Part shown: in pieces, positions 51,270 through 61,249 of the stretch
Numbering within the stretch: the stretch's first letter is position 1
Layout of the letters: each line of letters begins with the position of its first letter
Source: a cf. Phormidesmis sp. LEGE 11477
GTDB lineage: Bacteria; Cyanobacteriota; Cyanobacteriia; Phormidesmidales; Phormidesmidaceae
Length of the DNA stretch: 64,000 nt
Assembly (NCBI RefSeq): GCF_015207105.1
Contig: NZ_JADEXO010000010.1
Coordinates: 23,450-87,449 of the forward strand
Reading direction: 5' to 3'
The notes under the pieces: generated by a model
Told to the model about the DNA's origin: nothing
Seen by the model: only the letters and a program-made list of their open reading frames with translations
Database searches by the model: none
Translations under genes and position numbers: made by a program

Positions 51270-53798
51270 TTAGTTAAATCGAGGCGGTCGACCCGAAGGC
51301 GAGAGGCGATCGCTCTGGCCTGTAGATCGGCGGCTACCAGCATTTTGACCAGAAGAGCCCATAGAGCCATTGTTCTGGTTTGCCTCTGCCTGGTTCGCTT
51401 CTGTGATTGCTGTTGTAGTGGCACTAGCAGCGGCGGCAGCAGCAGTAGCCGCAATCTCTTCCGGCGTGGCTGGCTGCGTGGGATCGTAGGTTTCGACCAC
51501 AATCGATTGAGAGACAGACTCACCTGCCGCGTTTTCTGCCTGCAAGGTGATTGTCGTACTACCGGATTCTGGCTTGAGGGGAATGGTTAGCTGCCCGCTA
51601 GGCGGAACAGCGCCAGGAGAAGGCAACAGTTCCACCTGAGTGGTTGAACCGCCATCAACAGCCCACGATAGTGGAAAGAACAGATTGGCTGAATCGATCG
51701 GAATGACGTATTTCGCGGCGGCGGGCTGTGAATCGACAAATAGCTGAATCACTGGGGTGAGTGGTTGAATTGTGATGGTTTCGGTAGCAGCGGGCGCTGG
51801 CTGCTCGGCTTGATTTGCGGCTGATGCTGGATTCTCTGATGGGTTTTCATCGGTGCGATCGCCATCGATCGGAATCGCCAACAGCTCAAACTGATAGCTA
51901 CCAACTGCGGTCAACTCGGTCGGCACGTTTTCACAAACAATTTCGCTAGCACCAAATTGACAGCTTTTTGACAGTTTGGGAATGTCTGGCCCCGCCTCTG
52001 TCTGTTCGACTTGGTAGACAATATTGCCGATAGAGTCTCCTTCCTCCGTGCGTCCTGTTAGCTGGAGCGCCTGTAGATTATTGGCTAGCTCGACTCGCCA
52101 GTTCAGCAAAATCCCATTACGATCAACAATTGGAAGATCCAGAGCAACTGCATCATCTGTCGTCGCCGCTGCTTCTAGATATCGATTCTCAGACGCCAAG
52201 AAGTCAGTAACCTGCGGGAAGGGGGTCGGCGCAATGGGCAGGATGTTCACTACATTTGTTCTTTGAGTAATCAGCTCTTTTTGTCTTCTATCTTTTGATT
52301 TTAGGCTGAGCTCAAAGGTATATTCGCCGGGTCTGCTCGCGTCTGTACGAACGTTGCTACAGCGCAAAAGTCTCTCTTGTTGATTGCAAAATGAGGCTAG
52401 CTCAGCGGGTATGGTTTCGTCTGTAAAGCTATAGGTGAGCGGGCCGCTAAGAATTTCACCGCTTTCGCTATAGCCAGTGAGTTCTATTTGTTCTATCCGC
52501 TGCGAATTATCAATTTGCCAGTTGACCCTAGCAAAATCATTGTTAGCCTGCTGATATTCAGTATCTGCGACCGAAAACTCTAGAATTGCGGGCGCGGGCG
52601 GTATGCGAAAAAATCGCCACCAAATCAACCACGCGCTGAGTCCAATCAGCCCCAATGCAGCTAAAACACAAAGGAGAAGCTGCCACCACGGACGCGGTAA
52701 CCAAGAGAGGTTTCCAGGTAATAGGGGCGTCAGCAGCGGATGATTGTCAGTATCTCGCAATTTGACTCTAAAGTTGAGTAGGCGTCCGCCCCCATAAAAG
52801 GGACGCTTCCACCTTCCCTGAGGCTGTGCTTTTAGCAATACTTGACGAGTGCTAAATGGCTCGACTCTAATGTATTCAGGCTCTAGCGCATACTGGCAGA
52901 TTTCTGAGTCGTCGAGGTTTTCGACTTCTAGCTGTAGCTCTCTGTAGGTATTACCAGAGTTGATTAGCTGTAGCTCGAAAAGTGCGGTTTGATTGCCTAC
53001 TCGGTTACGCAAAATTTGCAGCGTTGACTGCAGTAGATAAGTCGGGCTGATCTGTAGATACAGCAGTTCTAGAAGATTGAGCGTAGGGTTGTTTTGCGAT
53101 CGCAGTCGAATAGTCGGAATATACACCTGGGCGATCGCATTGGCCGAGGGTTTGATCATCAACAGAATTTGCCCTTTTGCCCCTGGGTTAAGACCTAGAC
53201 TATTAGCGTCTCGAACCAGTCCAATGCCCTGATAGTCTTTGGGATAGTCAATGGAAACCTCCCAGTCGGTTGGCAATCCCAGACAGCTCAGTCGAAATCG
53301 GTCTACCCGGTTAGATCGATTCTCCACCCAAATCTGTACCGGCAGGCCGCCAATTGGTTGAACGATTGCTGGCCGCTGCGTCGTGGTCTGAGGCTCTAGA
53401 TAGAAGACCGGATCGCTTGCTTCTACGGTGCTTTGCTCGGCTGGCAGTATGTGCAAAGACTGTCGATAGCGAACAGGAGAAGCATTCACATATGCCTCTG
53501 AATCAACAATTAGCTCATACTTTAGCTGCTGTGGAAAAGCGTCTAACGGCACTCTAAATTGAAACGAGAGTTCACCGCTGCGATTACTCTCTAGCGCTAG
53601 CTGTGCCTGCATTGATTCGCACCAGTCAGACAAAAGAGGCGAGTCTGCATTGATTCTAGCGTGGGCGATCGCACTGCTACCGCCATCGTTTTGAATGGTC
53701 ACCCCTAGGGTAAACGTTTCTCCTGGTCTGACAACATCGTCACCCGATGAGGTGAGAACAACGGTGAAGGGGTTAGTTATTGGCAAAAGTGCTGTCAT
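51270..53798 (-). CDS. Membrane protein with repeated Ig-like domains, injection-system operon
   Basis: This 842-residue protein has several beta-rich Ig-like/CARDB-type modules before its membrane helix: DVVRPGETFTLGVTIQNDGG near residue 20, LPVQIWVENRSNRVDRFRLS near 150, and ALFELQLINSGNTYRELQLE near 270. One helix (WWQLLLCVLAALGLIGLSAW, about 373-395) follows, then more beta-rich segments with IQPLTPVIQLFVDSQPAAAK. The end is an Ala/Asn/Ser/Gly-rich tail (about 780-842). I know no named family for the whole. It lies 12 bp after the WD40 gene and shares its Ig-helix-propeller-like layout, which suggests paired subunits at a membrane. Confidence 0.75.
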   Translation of the reverse strand: MTALLPITNPFTVVLTSSGDDVVRPGETFTLGVTIQNDGGSSAIAHARINADSPLLSDWCESMQAQLALESNRSGELSFQFRVPLDAFPQQLKYELIVDSEAYVNASPVRYRQSLHILPAEQSTVEASDPVFYLEPQTTTQRPAIVQPIGGLPVQIWVENRSNRVDRFRLSCLGLPTDWEVSIDYPKDYQGIGLVRDANSLGLNPGAKGQILLMIKPSANAIAQVYIPTIRLRSQNNPTLNLLELLYLQISPTYLLQSTLQILRNRVGNQTALFELQLINSGNTYRELQLEVENLDDSEICQYALEPEYIRVEPFSTRQVLLKAQPQGRWKRPFYGGGRLLNFRVKLRDTDNHPLLTPLLPGNLSWLPRPWWQLLLCVLAALGLIGLSAWLIWWRFFRIPPAPAILEFSVADTEYQQANNDFARVNWQIDNSQRIEQIELTGYSESGEILSGPLTYSFTDETIPAELASFCNQQERLLRCSNVRTDASRPGEYTFELSLKSKDRRQKELITQRTNVVNILPIAPTPFPQVTDFLASENRYLEAAATTDDAVALDLPIVDRNGILLNWRVELANNLQALQLTGRTEEGDSIGNIVYQVEQTEAGPDIPKLSKSCQFGASEIVCENVPTELTAVGSYQFELLAIPIDGDRTDENPSENPASAANQAEQPAPAATETITIQPLTPVIQLFVDSQPAAAKYVIPIDSANLFFPLSWAVDGGSTTQVELLPSPGAVPPSGQLTIPLKPESGSTTITLQAENAAGESVSQSIVVETYDPTQPATPEEIAATAAAAAASATTTAITEANQAEANQNNGSMGSSGQNAGSRRSTGQSDRLSPSGRPPRFN

Positions 53799-53810
53799 AT
53801 CTTCTATCTC

Positions 53811-56267
53811 CTATCTTCCTGTGTAAGCGCATTGACGAAAGGACTGAGTATTACCCGATAGGCGCAGCGTATTGAGTCTGACTTGATGGTCGTCGCCACC
53901 GCTGACGACATGTAGTCTGTGGCGCTGCTGAATGATATCGACTGCGTTTACCGTCTGAGAACTTTGCCGTAAGGGGCGGCCCTCAAAAGCTTGAGGATGA
54001 CGTTTTCCACTAGTTAGCAGCGGCCAAAGCATGACGCGACCATCGTCGCCAGCGCTGGCTATATAGCAGCCGTCTTGACTAGAGGCGATCGCCCGCACTG
54101 CCTGAGCGTCATGTGCCAACCAGCGATCGATCGGTTGGCACTCACCCGGAGATTGCAGGCAAGCTCGCATATCCCACAGTGATATGTAGCCTTGTGAATC
54201 GGCGGTTATTAGCCGATTGGGCTTGGCCGCAGCGGTGGCTAGATCTAAAATTTGATCGGTTTGACCACCTTGCTCATAGGCCGAGATTAGCTGCTGATTA
54301 TCGGTTTCTAGATCCACAATTGCTAGCTGATTGTAGTGACCAGCGATAGCTAAGTGACTGTCGCTAGCCCCTAAGAGCGCGATCGCTGTGATCGGATCGT
54401 CATCTAAAAAGGTAATGCTTTTGAGCGGATTTTCTTGAAAAGCGGTGCGCGTACTCGGATCGCTCGGCCACAGATGCACCTGGCCGCTGCCGTGGGCGCT
54501 AAACAACAGTCTTGCATCTCGGCTAAAGGCGATATCAAAGACACGATCGTCGCTGGCCGCATCAAAAATTGAGCTGCGATCAGAGAATTCATCCGCAACC
54601 TGAATTCGGCCATTCTCGAAGCCTGCGACGACCTCGTCATTGTCAACCGGACGGTACAGCGCCGCTCGAATAGCTTTATCTTCTCTGATTAGCGTTCCTG
54701 CTGAGGTTAGGCGATCGCCCTTGATCTGCCAGCGCCGCAGGGTTGCATCGGTAGATCCGCTAATGACTTCAGTGCCCTGTCCATTGATTTGAACGGCGTT
54801 GACTGGTGCTCTGTGTTCTTTTGTAGTGAATAGTACCGCTGCGATCGCTAGCACCAGCGCACCTACCGAAGCACCCACTAGCTGTAGCCAAAAGGGAATG
54901 ACCGGCGCTATTTGCACGATCAGAGTGGCAGACGGATTTTCTAAAGCTATTTCTGACGGTGTTCTTTGTTCTATTAGCTCTAGGCTTGAGCTCGCTTCTG
55001 TCGCTGTTTCTATCGCTGTTTCTTCAATTGTTCTAAGACCTATGCTCGATCCTACTGTGGGCTCTAGAAGAAAAGCTTCCAGTGCAAACTGGCGAATTCG
55101 CGTCCAGCCTAGCCACGGCAGACGCTGCTGAAAAAGAATCGGCAGGTCTACCTTTTGATTAGGTGGAACTACTACTGTCTCTGATTCGAGCAGACTGCTA
55201 GAAGCCGCCGTAGCAGTAGTCGGATCGATAGGAGCATGTCCACCAAAGGCAGATTCATCGGCAACTGGCTGGGCCGAAGCAACAACCGAAGCAACAACCG
55301 GAGCAACAATAGGCGTCATCGCCACCGATTCAACCAGAATCGGCTCAGCAGATCGACGTCTACTCAAGAATCGGCTGAGAATACGACGGCGCTTAGTCGG
55401 CGGGGTAATGGTTGCATAGCCTTCTACCGCCAAGTTGCTCTGATTATCAAAACTAGCGTTGATAACTGCCTCGTTACGACGAGGGTTCAGCCATCGACTC
55501 GGCTGGTGAGGTATCCAGTATTCGGTTGGATCGCAGCTAAAGTTGACGTGCCCGGCGGGGAGGATGGCCACCGTCGATTTGCCAACAGCTTTCTTGATAA
55601 CTGGCTGTAGCAGATCGAATGAAAGCACATACTGCCGCTGAGCGATTAGTGCTGGCGCTGGAATCTGACAGGTAAATAATAAGGTTTGTTCTTGACCAGG
55701 CGCTAGTCGCGCTTTCTTGATATCGCCATCAGTAATCCAGCTGCGCTCAATTCCCCTAAGCTGTACTGCACAGTTGATTGGGTCGTGCTTAGGATTAGAG
55801 AGTCTGACGCCGACCGTAATCTGCTCATTGGGTAAGACGTCTAGATGATCTTTTAGAACAGAAACTTCTGGGAGATTTTGGCCTGGAATGCTCAGCGTAA
55901 TACTCTGGCGATCGTCGTCCCTCAGCTCAGGAGAATACACTAGCGCTGTTAGATATATCTTTCCTCTAAAGTCTTCTCCAACCGGCGGAATATCGATGAT
56001 CTCGACTTTGAACTGAGTGCGATCGCCCGGCGGTATTTTAGAAGAAACATTGGGGACTAGGCGATACCAATCTACTGCGGACTCTTGCTTAACCCCCGGC
56101 GCAACCAAGCTGAGCTGAAAAGAGGCAAAGCAGCTATCATTCTTGCTCTTGTAGCTGTCGTTATAGACTGTGATGGTAAAAGACTCAGACCCTCGGCCCG
56201 CTTCTATGGCACTTTTGTCGAAGGTTAGCGAGTTTCTAGAGACTTCAGTAGAAATATAGTCGGCCAT
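53811..56267 (-). CDS. Ig-like/transmembrane/WD40 protein, injection-system operon
   Basis: This 818-residue protein has an N-terminal Ig-like half (FTITVYNDSYKSKNDSC near residue 31, LPNEQITVGVRLSNPKHDPI near 143), a Ser/Thr/Glu linker, and one membrane helix (FWLQLVGASVGALVLAIAAV, about 460-482). A seven-blade WD40 propeller follows, with VISGSTDATLRRWQI, LLFSAHGSGQVHLWP, LITADSQGYISLWDM and YIASAGDDGRVMLWP. The propeller and Ig-like parts fall on opposite sides of the membrane. It lies 12 bp after the DUF4159-like gene and 12 bp before the Ig-like gene. It is a candidate membrane anchor or docking subunit for the contractile machine. Confidence 0.8.
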   Translation of the reverse strand: MADYISTEVSRNSLTFDKSAIEAGRGSESFTITVYNDSYKSKNDSCFASFQLSLVAPGVKQESAVDWYRLVPNVSSKIPPGDRTQFKVEIIDIPPVGEDFRGKIYLTALVYSPELRDDDRQSITLSIPGQNLPEVSVLKDHLDVLPNEQITVGVRLSNPKHDPINCAVQLRGIERSWITDGDIKKARLAPGQEQTLLFTCQIPAPALIAQRQYVLSFDLLQPVIKKAVGKSTVAILPAGHVNFSCDPTEYWIPHQPSRWLNPRRNEAVINASFDNQSNLAVEGYATITPPTKRRRILSRFLSRRRSAEPILVESVAMTPIVAPVVASVVASAQPVADESAFGGHAPIDPTTATAASSSLLESETVVVPPNQKVDLPILFQQRLPWLGWTRIRQFALEAFLLEPTVGSSIGLRTIEETAIETATEASSSLELIEQRTPSEIALENPSATLIVQIAPVIPFWLQLVGASVGALVLAIAAVLFTTKEHRAPVNAVQINGQGTEVISGSTDATLRRWQIKGDRLTSAGTLIREDKAIRAALYRPVDNDEVVAGFENGRIQVADEFSDRSSIFDAASDDRVFDIAFSRDARLLFSAHGSGQVHLWPSDPSTRTAFQENPLKSITFLDDDPITAIALLGASDSHLAIAGHYNQLAIVDLETDNQQLISAYEQGGQTDQILDLATAAAKPNRLITADSQGYISLWDMRACLQSPGECQPIDRWLAHDAQAVRAIASSQDGCYIASAGDDGRVMLWPLLTSGKRHPQAFEGRPLRQSSQTVNAVDIIQQRHRLHVVSGGDDHQVRLNTLRLSGNTQSFRQCAYTGR

Positions 56268-56279
56268 CAGCGTACACTA

Positions 56280-57710
56280 TCAGCTCCTTTCATCAGTTCG
56301 TCTTGGCATAATATGAGTGTTCTTATGAGCGCTTTGGTAGTCATTTGGCGGATGGGCCAGCGGACGCTGTAGCGCTGCTAGATGACGCCGCTGCCAGGCA
56401 AAGTGATACAGGTTGATGCCCCACTCTTGGGTACTACGGATATTGGGCCTGGGCAGAAATAGCTGTGGGTCTAGCTGCCACGCATTGATCAAGTCGCTGA
56501 TGATTAAAACAATGCCGCCCCAACAGAAAACATAGCTGGGCTGTTGTTGGACAGTTGGTGGATTAGAAAATAGAAACGGCTGAGTTAGTAGAGGATGGCT
56601 ATTGCCCAACTCACCCGTGCCTTCAATCGAGAAGTTAGTTTGAGCGGCTAAGTTGAAAATGCCCTTTTGGTCGGTTTGTATCGTGAGAGAAATCTCTCTA
56701 TCGATCGCGTCAATCTCGCTGAGTAAAGCGGTTTTTTGGGTCTCTTTTGAGTCAGCTTCTAATTCAGAGAGCGCAGCGAATAGCTCTTGGCGAATAGCGT
56801 GTAGATCTTTTAGATTAGTTTCCAAAACGTCCATACAAAAGCACAGAACGCCGCCTGCGTTTAGATACTGTCTCAGCGTACCAGCGGCCTGAGCTAGGCT
56901 ATCTATATAGGCATAGGGACAAACGACTAAGCTATAGGCCGTCAGTTCCTCTTTGGCTTCCTCTTTGGTTAGGTGCTCTAGCGGTAGAGATTGAATTTCT
57001 TCAGATTGCAGGGTGGGATACAGTGCGTCGGTCGATTGTAGAAGGTGGTTCAATCCTTTGCATACGGCTTGATCCTTAGGCGAATCGTTAGTGATATGAG
57101 CAGCTCGAAGAGTTTTGTGGGGGCGAGGTCTAACGGCGAGTCGATAGCGATGGTCAAGCGTATTGGGATCGGGCTGGTGAAAGTGGGTGGTCAAGCTCAA
57201 GCTTGGAACGCTACCGCTGACTTTTTCGGTGAGAACGATGCGGCAAAGTTCTACGTCTGAGTCTTCGATGGTTGTTTTTTCTCGAATGCGAAAGGTTTCG
57301 GTTAGCGTTTCTTGATCGGGTGGATAGTTCAGGTTATCTGGGTCGACATAGTTTGCCACTAGGTAGATCAGCACCGTTTTTTGCTCGGCGGATGGAATGG
57401 ATTTGATCTGATAGCTGAAGGGTTCTGTGAGCACAATCGGATTGCCAGCCGCATCAAAGGCAATGCCAGGTTTGATCTCTACCCAGCGGCCATCGCGATC
57501 GCGCGCAGCAATCTCATCTGGTGGCGTCGATAGAATACTCACCCCTAGCCCGCAGACAATACCCGGCTGATAGAGAGATTGAAACTGGAAATTTTGACGC
57601 CGACGGTGATACGCATGACTGCTCTCCCAGTGCTCTGGCGTGATCAACAGCCCATCGGTGATGTGCAGTCGCTCAAAAGATTTAGTCGGGGGCGTTGGAA
57701 AAAGTTTCAT
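56280..57710 (-). CDS. DUF4159-like protein of the injection-system operon
   Basis: This 476-residue protein opens MKLFPTPPTKSFERLHITDG, LLITPEHWESSHAYHRRRQN and FQSLYQPGIVCGLGVSIL, a block I associate with cyanobacterial contractile-system loci but cannot name. It continues with beta-rich KPGIAFDAAGNPIVLTEPFS. From about residue 245 it has LTAYSLVVCPYAYIDSLAQA and LRQYLNAGGVLCFCMDVLE, which resembles the glutaminase-like fold of DUF4159. There is no membrane helix. It lies between the tail-P2-I-like gene (5 bp) and the WD40 membrane protein gene (12 bp). Its role may be to connect the baseplate to accessory subunits. Confidence 0.65.
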   Translation of the reverse strand: MKLFPTPPTKSFERLHITDGLLITPEHWESSHAYHRRRQNFQFQSLYQPGIVCGLGVSILSTPPDEIAARDRDGRWVEIKPGIAFDAAGNPIVLTEPFSYQIKSIPSAEQKTVLIYLVANYVDPDNLNYPPDQETLTETFRIREKTTIEDSDVELCRIVLTEKVSGSVPSLSLTTHFHQPDPNTLDHRYRLAVRPRPHKTLRAAHITNDSPKDQAVCKGLNHLLQSTDALYPTLQSEEIQSLPLEHLTKEEAKEELTAYSLVVCPYAYIDSLAQAAGTLRQYLNAGGVLCFCMDVLETNLKDLHAIRQELFAALSELEADSKETQKTALLSEIDAIDREISLTIQTDQKGIFNLAAQTNFSIEGTGELGNSHPLLTQPFLFSNPPTVQQQPSYVFCWGGIVLIISDLINAWQLDPQLFLPRPNIRSTQEWGINLYHFAWQRRHLAALQRPLAHPPNDYQSAHKNTHIMPRRTDERS

Positions 57711-57715
57711 AGTCT

Positions 57716-59011
57716 TTAGAGCGCTTCAACAATCAGGTCATACGTACAAAAAGCTGGCTTTTCTTGAGCGATGATGGCGTGGATCAGCGGCTGGTCGAGC
57801 GGGTATGGCGTTTTCAGCCTGACCGTAAAGTGAAAAGGCTGTCCGCCGCCGATAATCGCATTTTGACCCAGGCGAGCGGCCCCGATCAAAAATCCACGGC
57901 TGAAGTTTTCTTCTATCGATATTTCTCCTAACGTTTCTTGTTCTTGTATTTGGTCTTCTTGGGTATAGCCTTCTTGGGTAATACTCTCTGTTTCTAGAAA
58001 GTCAGCTGTTTGGGTGGTTGATAAAGCCGTCGGCGGCTGACCTAATCCTGTGTAGAGATGAAGGTAGAGCATCAGCCCTTTGCGGGTGCCTCGCCAGCGA
58101 TAGATCTCTACGGCTCGGCGAATGAGTTTGCGCTGCTGATCGACTCCCCAGGCGGTCTCGGTCGGCCAGCCTACCCACTGCGCGAGGAAAGGAAGCATGG
58201 CTTCTGGGGCGCTCAGCGGGTCTAGATAGGCCCAAAGCGTACTGAGCGTTTGGACACTCGGATCAAAAGACTGCTCGAATATCTTCAGCAGACGGCCAAT
58301 AAAATCAATTTCACTGTAGACATCGGGTAGAAAGTCGAGATATCGGCTGCTAGGTCGGACATGCAGGGTGAAAGACTGCGTCGCCATCAATGTCTCTGCA
58401 ACCGATGTATTTGCAACAGGCCGCATAGCTTCTGTTCTAGAGGTGACGGCGTATAGCTGTATCTGACCAGAATAGTTGATGATTTTGGGCTGATCAGACG
58501 TTACTGGCTGAGATTCCTCAAAGAAATTTGCGGGTACGTCAAAGATAAAGGTTGCATGCAGCGTTTCCCCAGCAGAGAGGATTTTAACTGAGCGGTCTAG
58601 CCGTTCTAGCTGTTCTAGCTGCTGGTTTGATTGAGTCTCTAGTTGCTGCTCTAGTTGTTCTTCTGGCCGTGGCGCTTCCGGCTGTGCCTCTGGTCGTACT
58701 TCTAACTGTCCGTTTGTCTGAATGAAAGTCAGCGTTTGACCGATCTCTTCTAGTGGACTTTCTACTTTCTCTTTGCACCAGATAGCTGGAAAATTACCGT
58801 TTGCACTGAGCCGAATAAATAGGCTGCGATCGCTTGTATTTTCTACTTTTATTGAAAGTTCACTAGGTTCACCGGGCGTGAGCTTGAGCTGACGGCTGGC
58901 CATACTCGCGTCAGCAGTGCCATCTGCCCAGCCCAAATGTACATTCACCGGATTGGCGTCCGGTATCTGCATCGGCGTTAGCTGTAGCTGTAGCGACTGG
59001 GTTAGGCTCAC
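57716..59011 (-). CDS. Tail-P2-I-like baseplate protein with an Ig-like N-terminus
   Basis: The start is GTG at 59011, directly joined to the baseplate J stop (TAAGTG). The 431-residue protein has an Ig-like N-terminal module (LKLTPGEPSELSIKVENTSD, then SLFIRLSANGNFPAIW) and a Gln/Glu repeat-rich region near residues 110-140 (QLEQQLETQSNQQLEQLERL). A tail domain of the P2 gpI family follows: DFLPDVYSEIDFIGRLLKIF, PFLAQWVGWPTETAWG and AVEIYRWRGTRKGLMLYLHL. The latter is the wedge subunit next to baseplate J in eCIS and phage tails. The Ig-like fusion is unlike the bare P2 I protein. Confidence 0.88.
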   Translation of the reverse strand: MSLTQSLQLQLTPMQIPDANPVNVHLGWADGTADASMASRQLKLTPGEPSELSIKVENTSDRSLFIRLSANGNFPAIWCKEKVESPLEEIGQTLTFIQTNGQLEVRPEAQPEAPRPEEQLEQQLETQSNQQLEQLERLDRSVKILSAGETLHATFIFDVPANFFEESQPVTSDQPKIINYSGQIQLYAVTSRTEAMRPVANTSVAETLMATQSFTLHVRPSSRYLDFLPDVYSEIDFIGRLLKIFEQSFDPSVQTLSTLWAYLDPLSAPEAMLPFLAQWVGWPTETAWGVDQQRKLIRRAVEIYRWRGTRKGLMLYLHLYTGLGQPPTALSTTQTADFLETESITQEGYTQEDQIQEQETLGEISIEENFSRGFLIGAARLGQNAIIGGGQPFHFTVRLKTPYPLDQPLIHAIIAQEKPAFCTYDLIVEAL

Positions 59012-61240
59012 TTAGGCTCTCTCCCGCATATTGTCGCTTCTGCGAACAGGCCGAATATTGTGACCTGATTGAATAGCAAGATCCGACCAAGAACAAATCA
59101 ATCCCAGCGACCCTGGATCGATGATGCCATTGCTCACGTTTTCCTTTGTCCACAGTTCGCCCTGACGCCGCAGCGCATATAGCTCGACAGCACCCAGGTA
59201 CTGCACGCCCGGTACAGATTGCAACAGGCCAATAATGTCTGATCTGTAGGCGGGCATGCCAAACTTCCAGCCTGTCTGGTCTAGGCCGCCAGTAAGGGGA
59301 TGGAGAAAGCGATAGAGACGCGATCGCACCTCCGTTAGAATCTTCTGCTCCGCCCTAGGCGTACTGTAGTGAGGCGCAATGCCGACTTCAGCTTGAACTG
59401 AAACGCCCACATAGTTGGGTTCTTCTAGCAAGACTTCAATACCCAAAATCCGCCGCTCATCCAAAAAATCTAATACCCGTTTGCGAAGCGCTTTCGTCAG
59501 CTGAAACTGTTCTGGCTCGGTGCCTAGTAGCTCTTCTTCTATCAGAGAAGACTCTGCTTTAGGCACGACTAATACGCGAACCTGTCCTCTGGCTTGTTCT
59601 TTGGGGCAATAGGCCCTAGCCACGGCCCGGTCAGCCTGCCCGGTCAGCGTTTCAAAATCTTCTGGGGTAACGGCGCGATCGCGTGTTCGCAATAGGCTAG
59701 GAACGCGGATCACCGCTTCGTCCAAAGATTCAGCATCGGCACCGTCAAACGCTGGCTGTAGGTTAGTCACCTGAGCCACGTAAGGCACTGCTGATTTAAG
59801 AATACGAACTGTCCTGGGTTGAACGTTGCCGCGCCTGCCGCCCCCGGTGCGATAGGTGGATATGCGAACGGCGGCCCCCCTTGGTGGAATTGCGCAGTGC
59901 TGTCTTTCTAATAGTTTGGTAGCCGCTAACCCACCGGGGGTTCTCTCTAGCTGCTGAACCTGCCGACGCAGCTCGACTTCTCTAGCCAGATGAGTCGGCT
60001 CACGAATCGAAGGGCCAAACTGAATTTCTCCAGTCAGTGAATCTAGTACATAGTGGCGGTCTTCTGGCCCAGACTCGGAGAAATCTTCGACTTCTATCCA
60101 CTTTTGTTCTATATCTTCTCCTGGCGGTAAGATCAGCAGATACTCGTTCTCGTGGCGCGGCAAGATTGCGCCAGAGAGCAGCTGCATTTTTTGCCCTGGC
60201 TTACCATTACTTTCACCCACTAGCTCATCAATCACCGATGTACACTGGCTAGCTATCGTCGTTCCACCAACTGCGTCGGCAAACAGGGCAGTGAGCTTTG
60301 GAGAGCGGTTGTATTCGTCTTGCGATCGCGCTGTTTGAGCATATCGGCAGCGCAGCCAGCGCCCTCGATAGCGGCCCGTGGTTCTAGCTGGCCACTGAAT
60401 CGGTAAATGCAGACGAATAGAAGCCTTCTGGGTACCTACCGTTTCGGCCTGCCCTGCCGCGCTAAAGCTAAAGCCTCGGCTTTCGTCATCGGCTTCGGCC
60501 AGCAAAACCGACTGCCAGCGCCGACCGTCCCAAGCTTCCCAAAAGCGAGGCGGATGGTCAGGATTAATGCCCGTCGATCCGGCAGGTTCTCCTTCAATTC
60601 TGAGCATGATCACATTGCCATCTAGCGGCTCAGCTTCGTCAAAGACCAGATAGAGACAGTTGCCTAGCTGGGGGTAGGGCTGAAAGATAGACTGCTCAGG
60701 GCCAGACCAGTGCCCGGTGCTGTCGTCTTGTGTCCAAACATTATTGAAGCGATCGCGCAGCAATAACGCATCGGTCTCCGCCGCGTCGGCATTCTCCGCC
60801 GATAGACAGTATCGAATCAGCGGTACGCCCACTTGCAGCACCTTATCCGTGCTAAAAATCACCGCCTCGTCTGCCTCTGTGCGCTCTGTTGCAACTTCTG
60901 TTCCAGAGAGCACTGGCAAGATCGGCTCTGCGTGACTTTGCGGACGGCTGAGATAGAACGTGATTTGAGTTTTTGCTGGCGTCGGCGCTTTTAGCCGGAT
61001 TCCTAACAGCTCTAGAAAGGCTACATAGTTGCGCCTCGGCACCTGATTAAAGCGCAGCAGCATCTGGTCGGTTAGCCAGGCAAATAGCTCAATTAGGGTA
61101 ATGCCTGGGTCAGACGGGTTGAAGTTACTCCACTCCGGGCAGTAGCGCGGAATGCGTAAGATACACTCATCTACTAGATCTTTGTAAGTGCGATCGTCTA
61201 GATCGGATTTGGGCAGATTGGGCAAAAAGTCAAACTCCAT
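59012..61240 (-). CDS. Baseplate J-like wedge protein of a contractile injection system
   Basis: This 742-residue protein opens MEFDFLPNLPKSDLDDRTYK, then PEWSNFNPSDPGITLIELFA and WLTDQMLLRFNQVPRRNYVA, the hallmark of 'putative baseplate assembly protein' J/gp47 members in eCIS loci. Later parts include VRILKSAVPYVAQVTNLQPA, TPEDFETLTGQADRAVARAY and YVGVSVQAEVGIAPHYSTPR, which is the common J C-terminal. With gp25 and the P2-I-like protein it builds the wedge that triggers sheath contraction. It lies 9 bp after the gp25 gene. Confidence 0.93.
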   Translation of the reverse strand: MEFDFLPNLPKSDLDDRTYKDLVDECILRIPRYCPEWSNFNPSDPGITLIELFAWLTDQMLLRFNQVPRRNYVAFLELLGIRLKAPTPAKTQITFYLSRPQSHAEPILPVLSGTEVATERTEADEAVIFSTDKVLQVGVPLIRYCLSAENADAAETDALLLRDRFNNVWTQDDSTGHWSGPEQSIFQPYPQLGNCLYLVFDEAEPLDGNVIMLRIEGEPAGSTGINPDHPPRFWEAWDGRRWQSVLLAEADDESRGFSFSAAGQAETVGTQKASIRLHLPIQWPARTTGRYRGRWLRCRYAQTARSQDEYNRSPKLTALFADAVGGTTIASQCTSVIDELVGESNGKPGQKMQLLSGAILPRHENEYLLILPPGEDIEQKWIEVEDFSESGPEDRHYVLDSLTGEIQFGPSIREPTHLAREVELRRQVQQLERTPGGLAATKLLERQHCAIPPRGAAVRISTYRTGGGRRGNVQPRTVRILKSAVPYVAQVTNLQPAFDGADAESLDEAVIRVPSLLRTRDRAVTPEDFETLTGQADRAVARAYCPKEQARGQVRVLVVPKAESSLIEEELLGTEPEQFQLTKALRKRVLDFLDERRILGIEVLLEEPNYVGVSVQAEVGIAPHYSTPRAEQKILTEVRSRLYRFLHPLTGGLDQTGWKFGMPAYRSDIIGLLQSVPGVQYLGAVELYALRRQGELWTKENVSNGIIDPGSLGLICSWSDLAIQSGHNIRPVRRSDNMRERA

Positions 61241-61249
61241 AGCTAGTCT

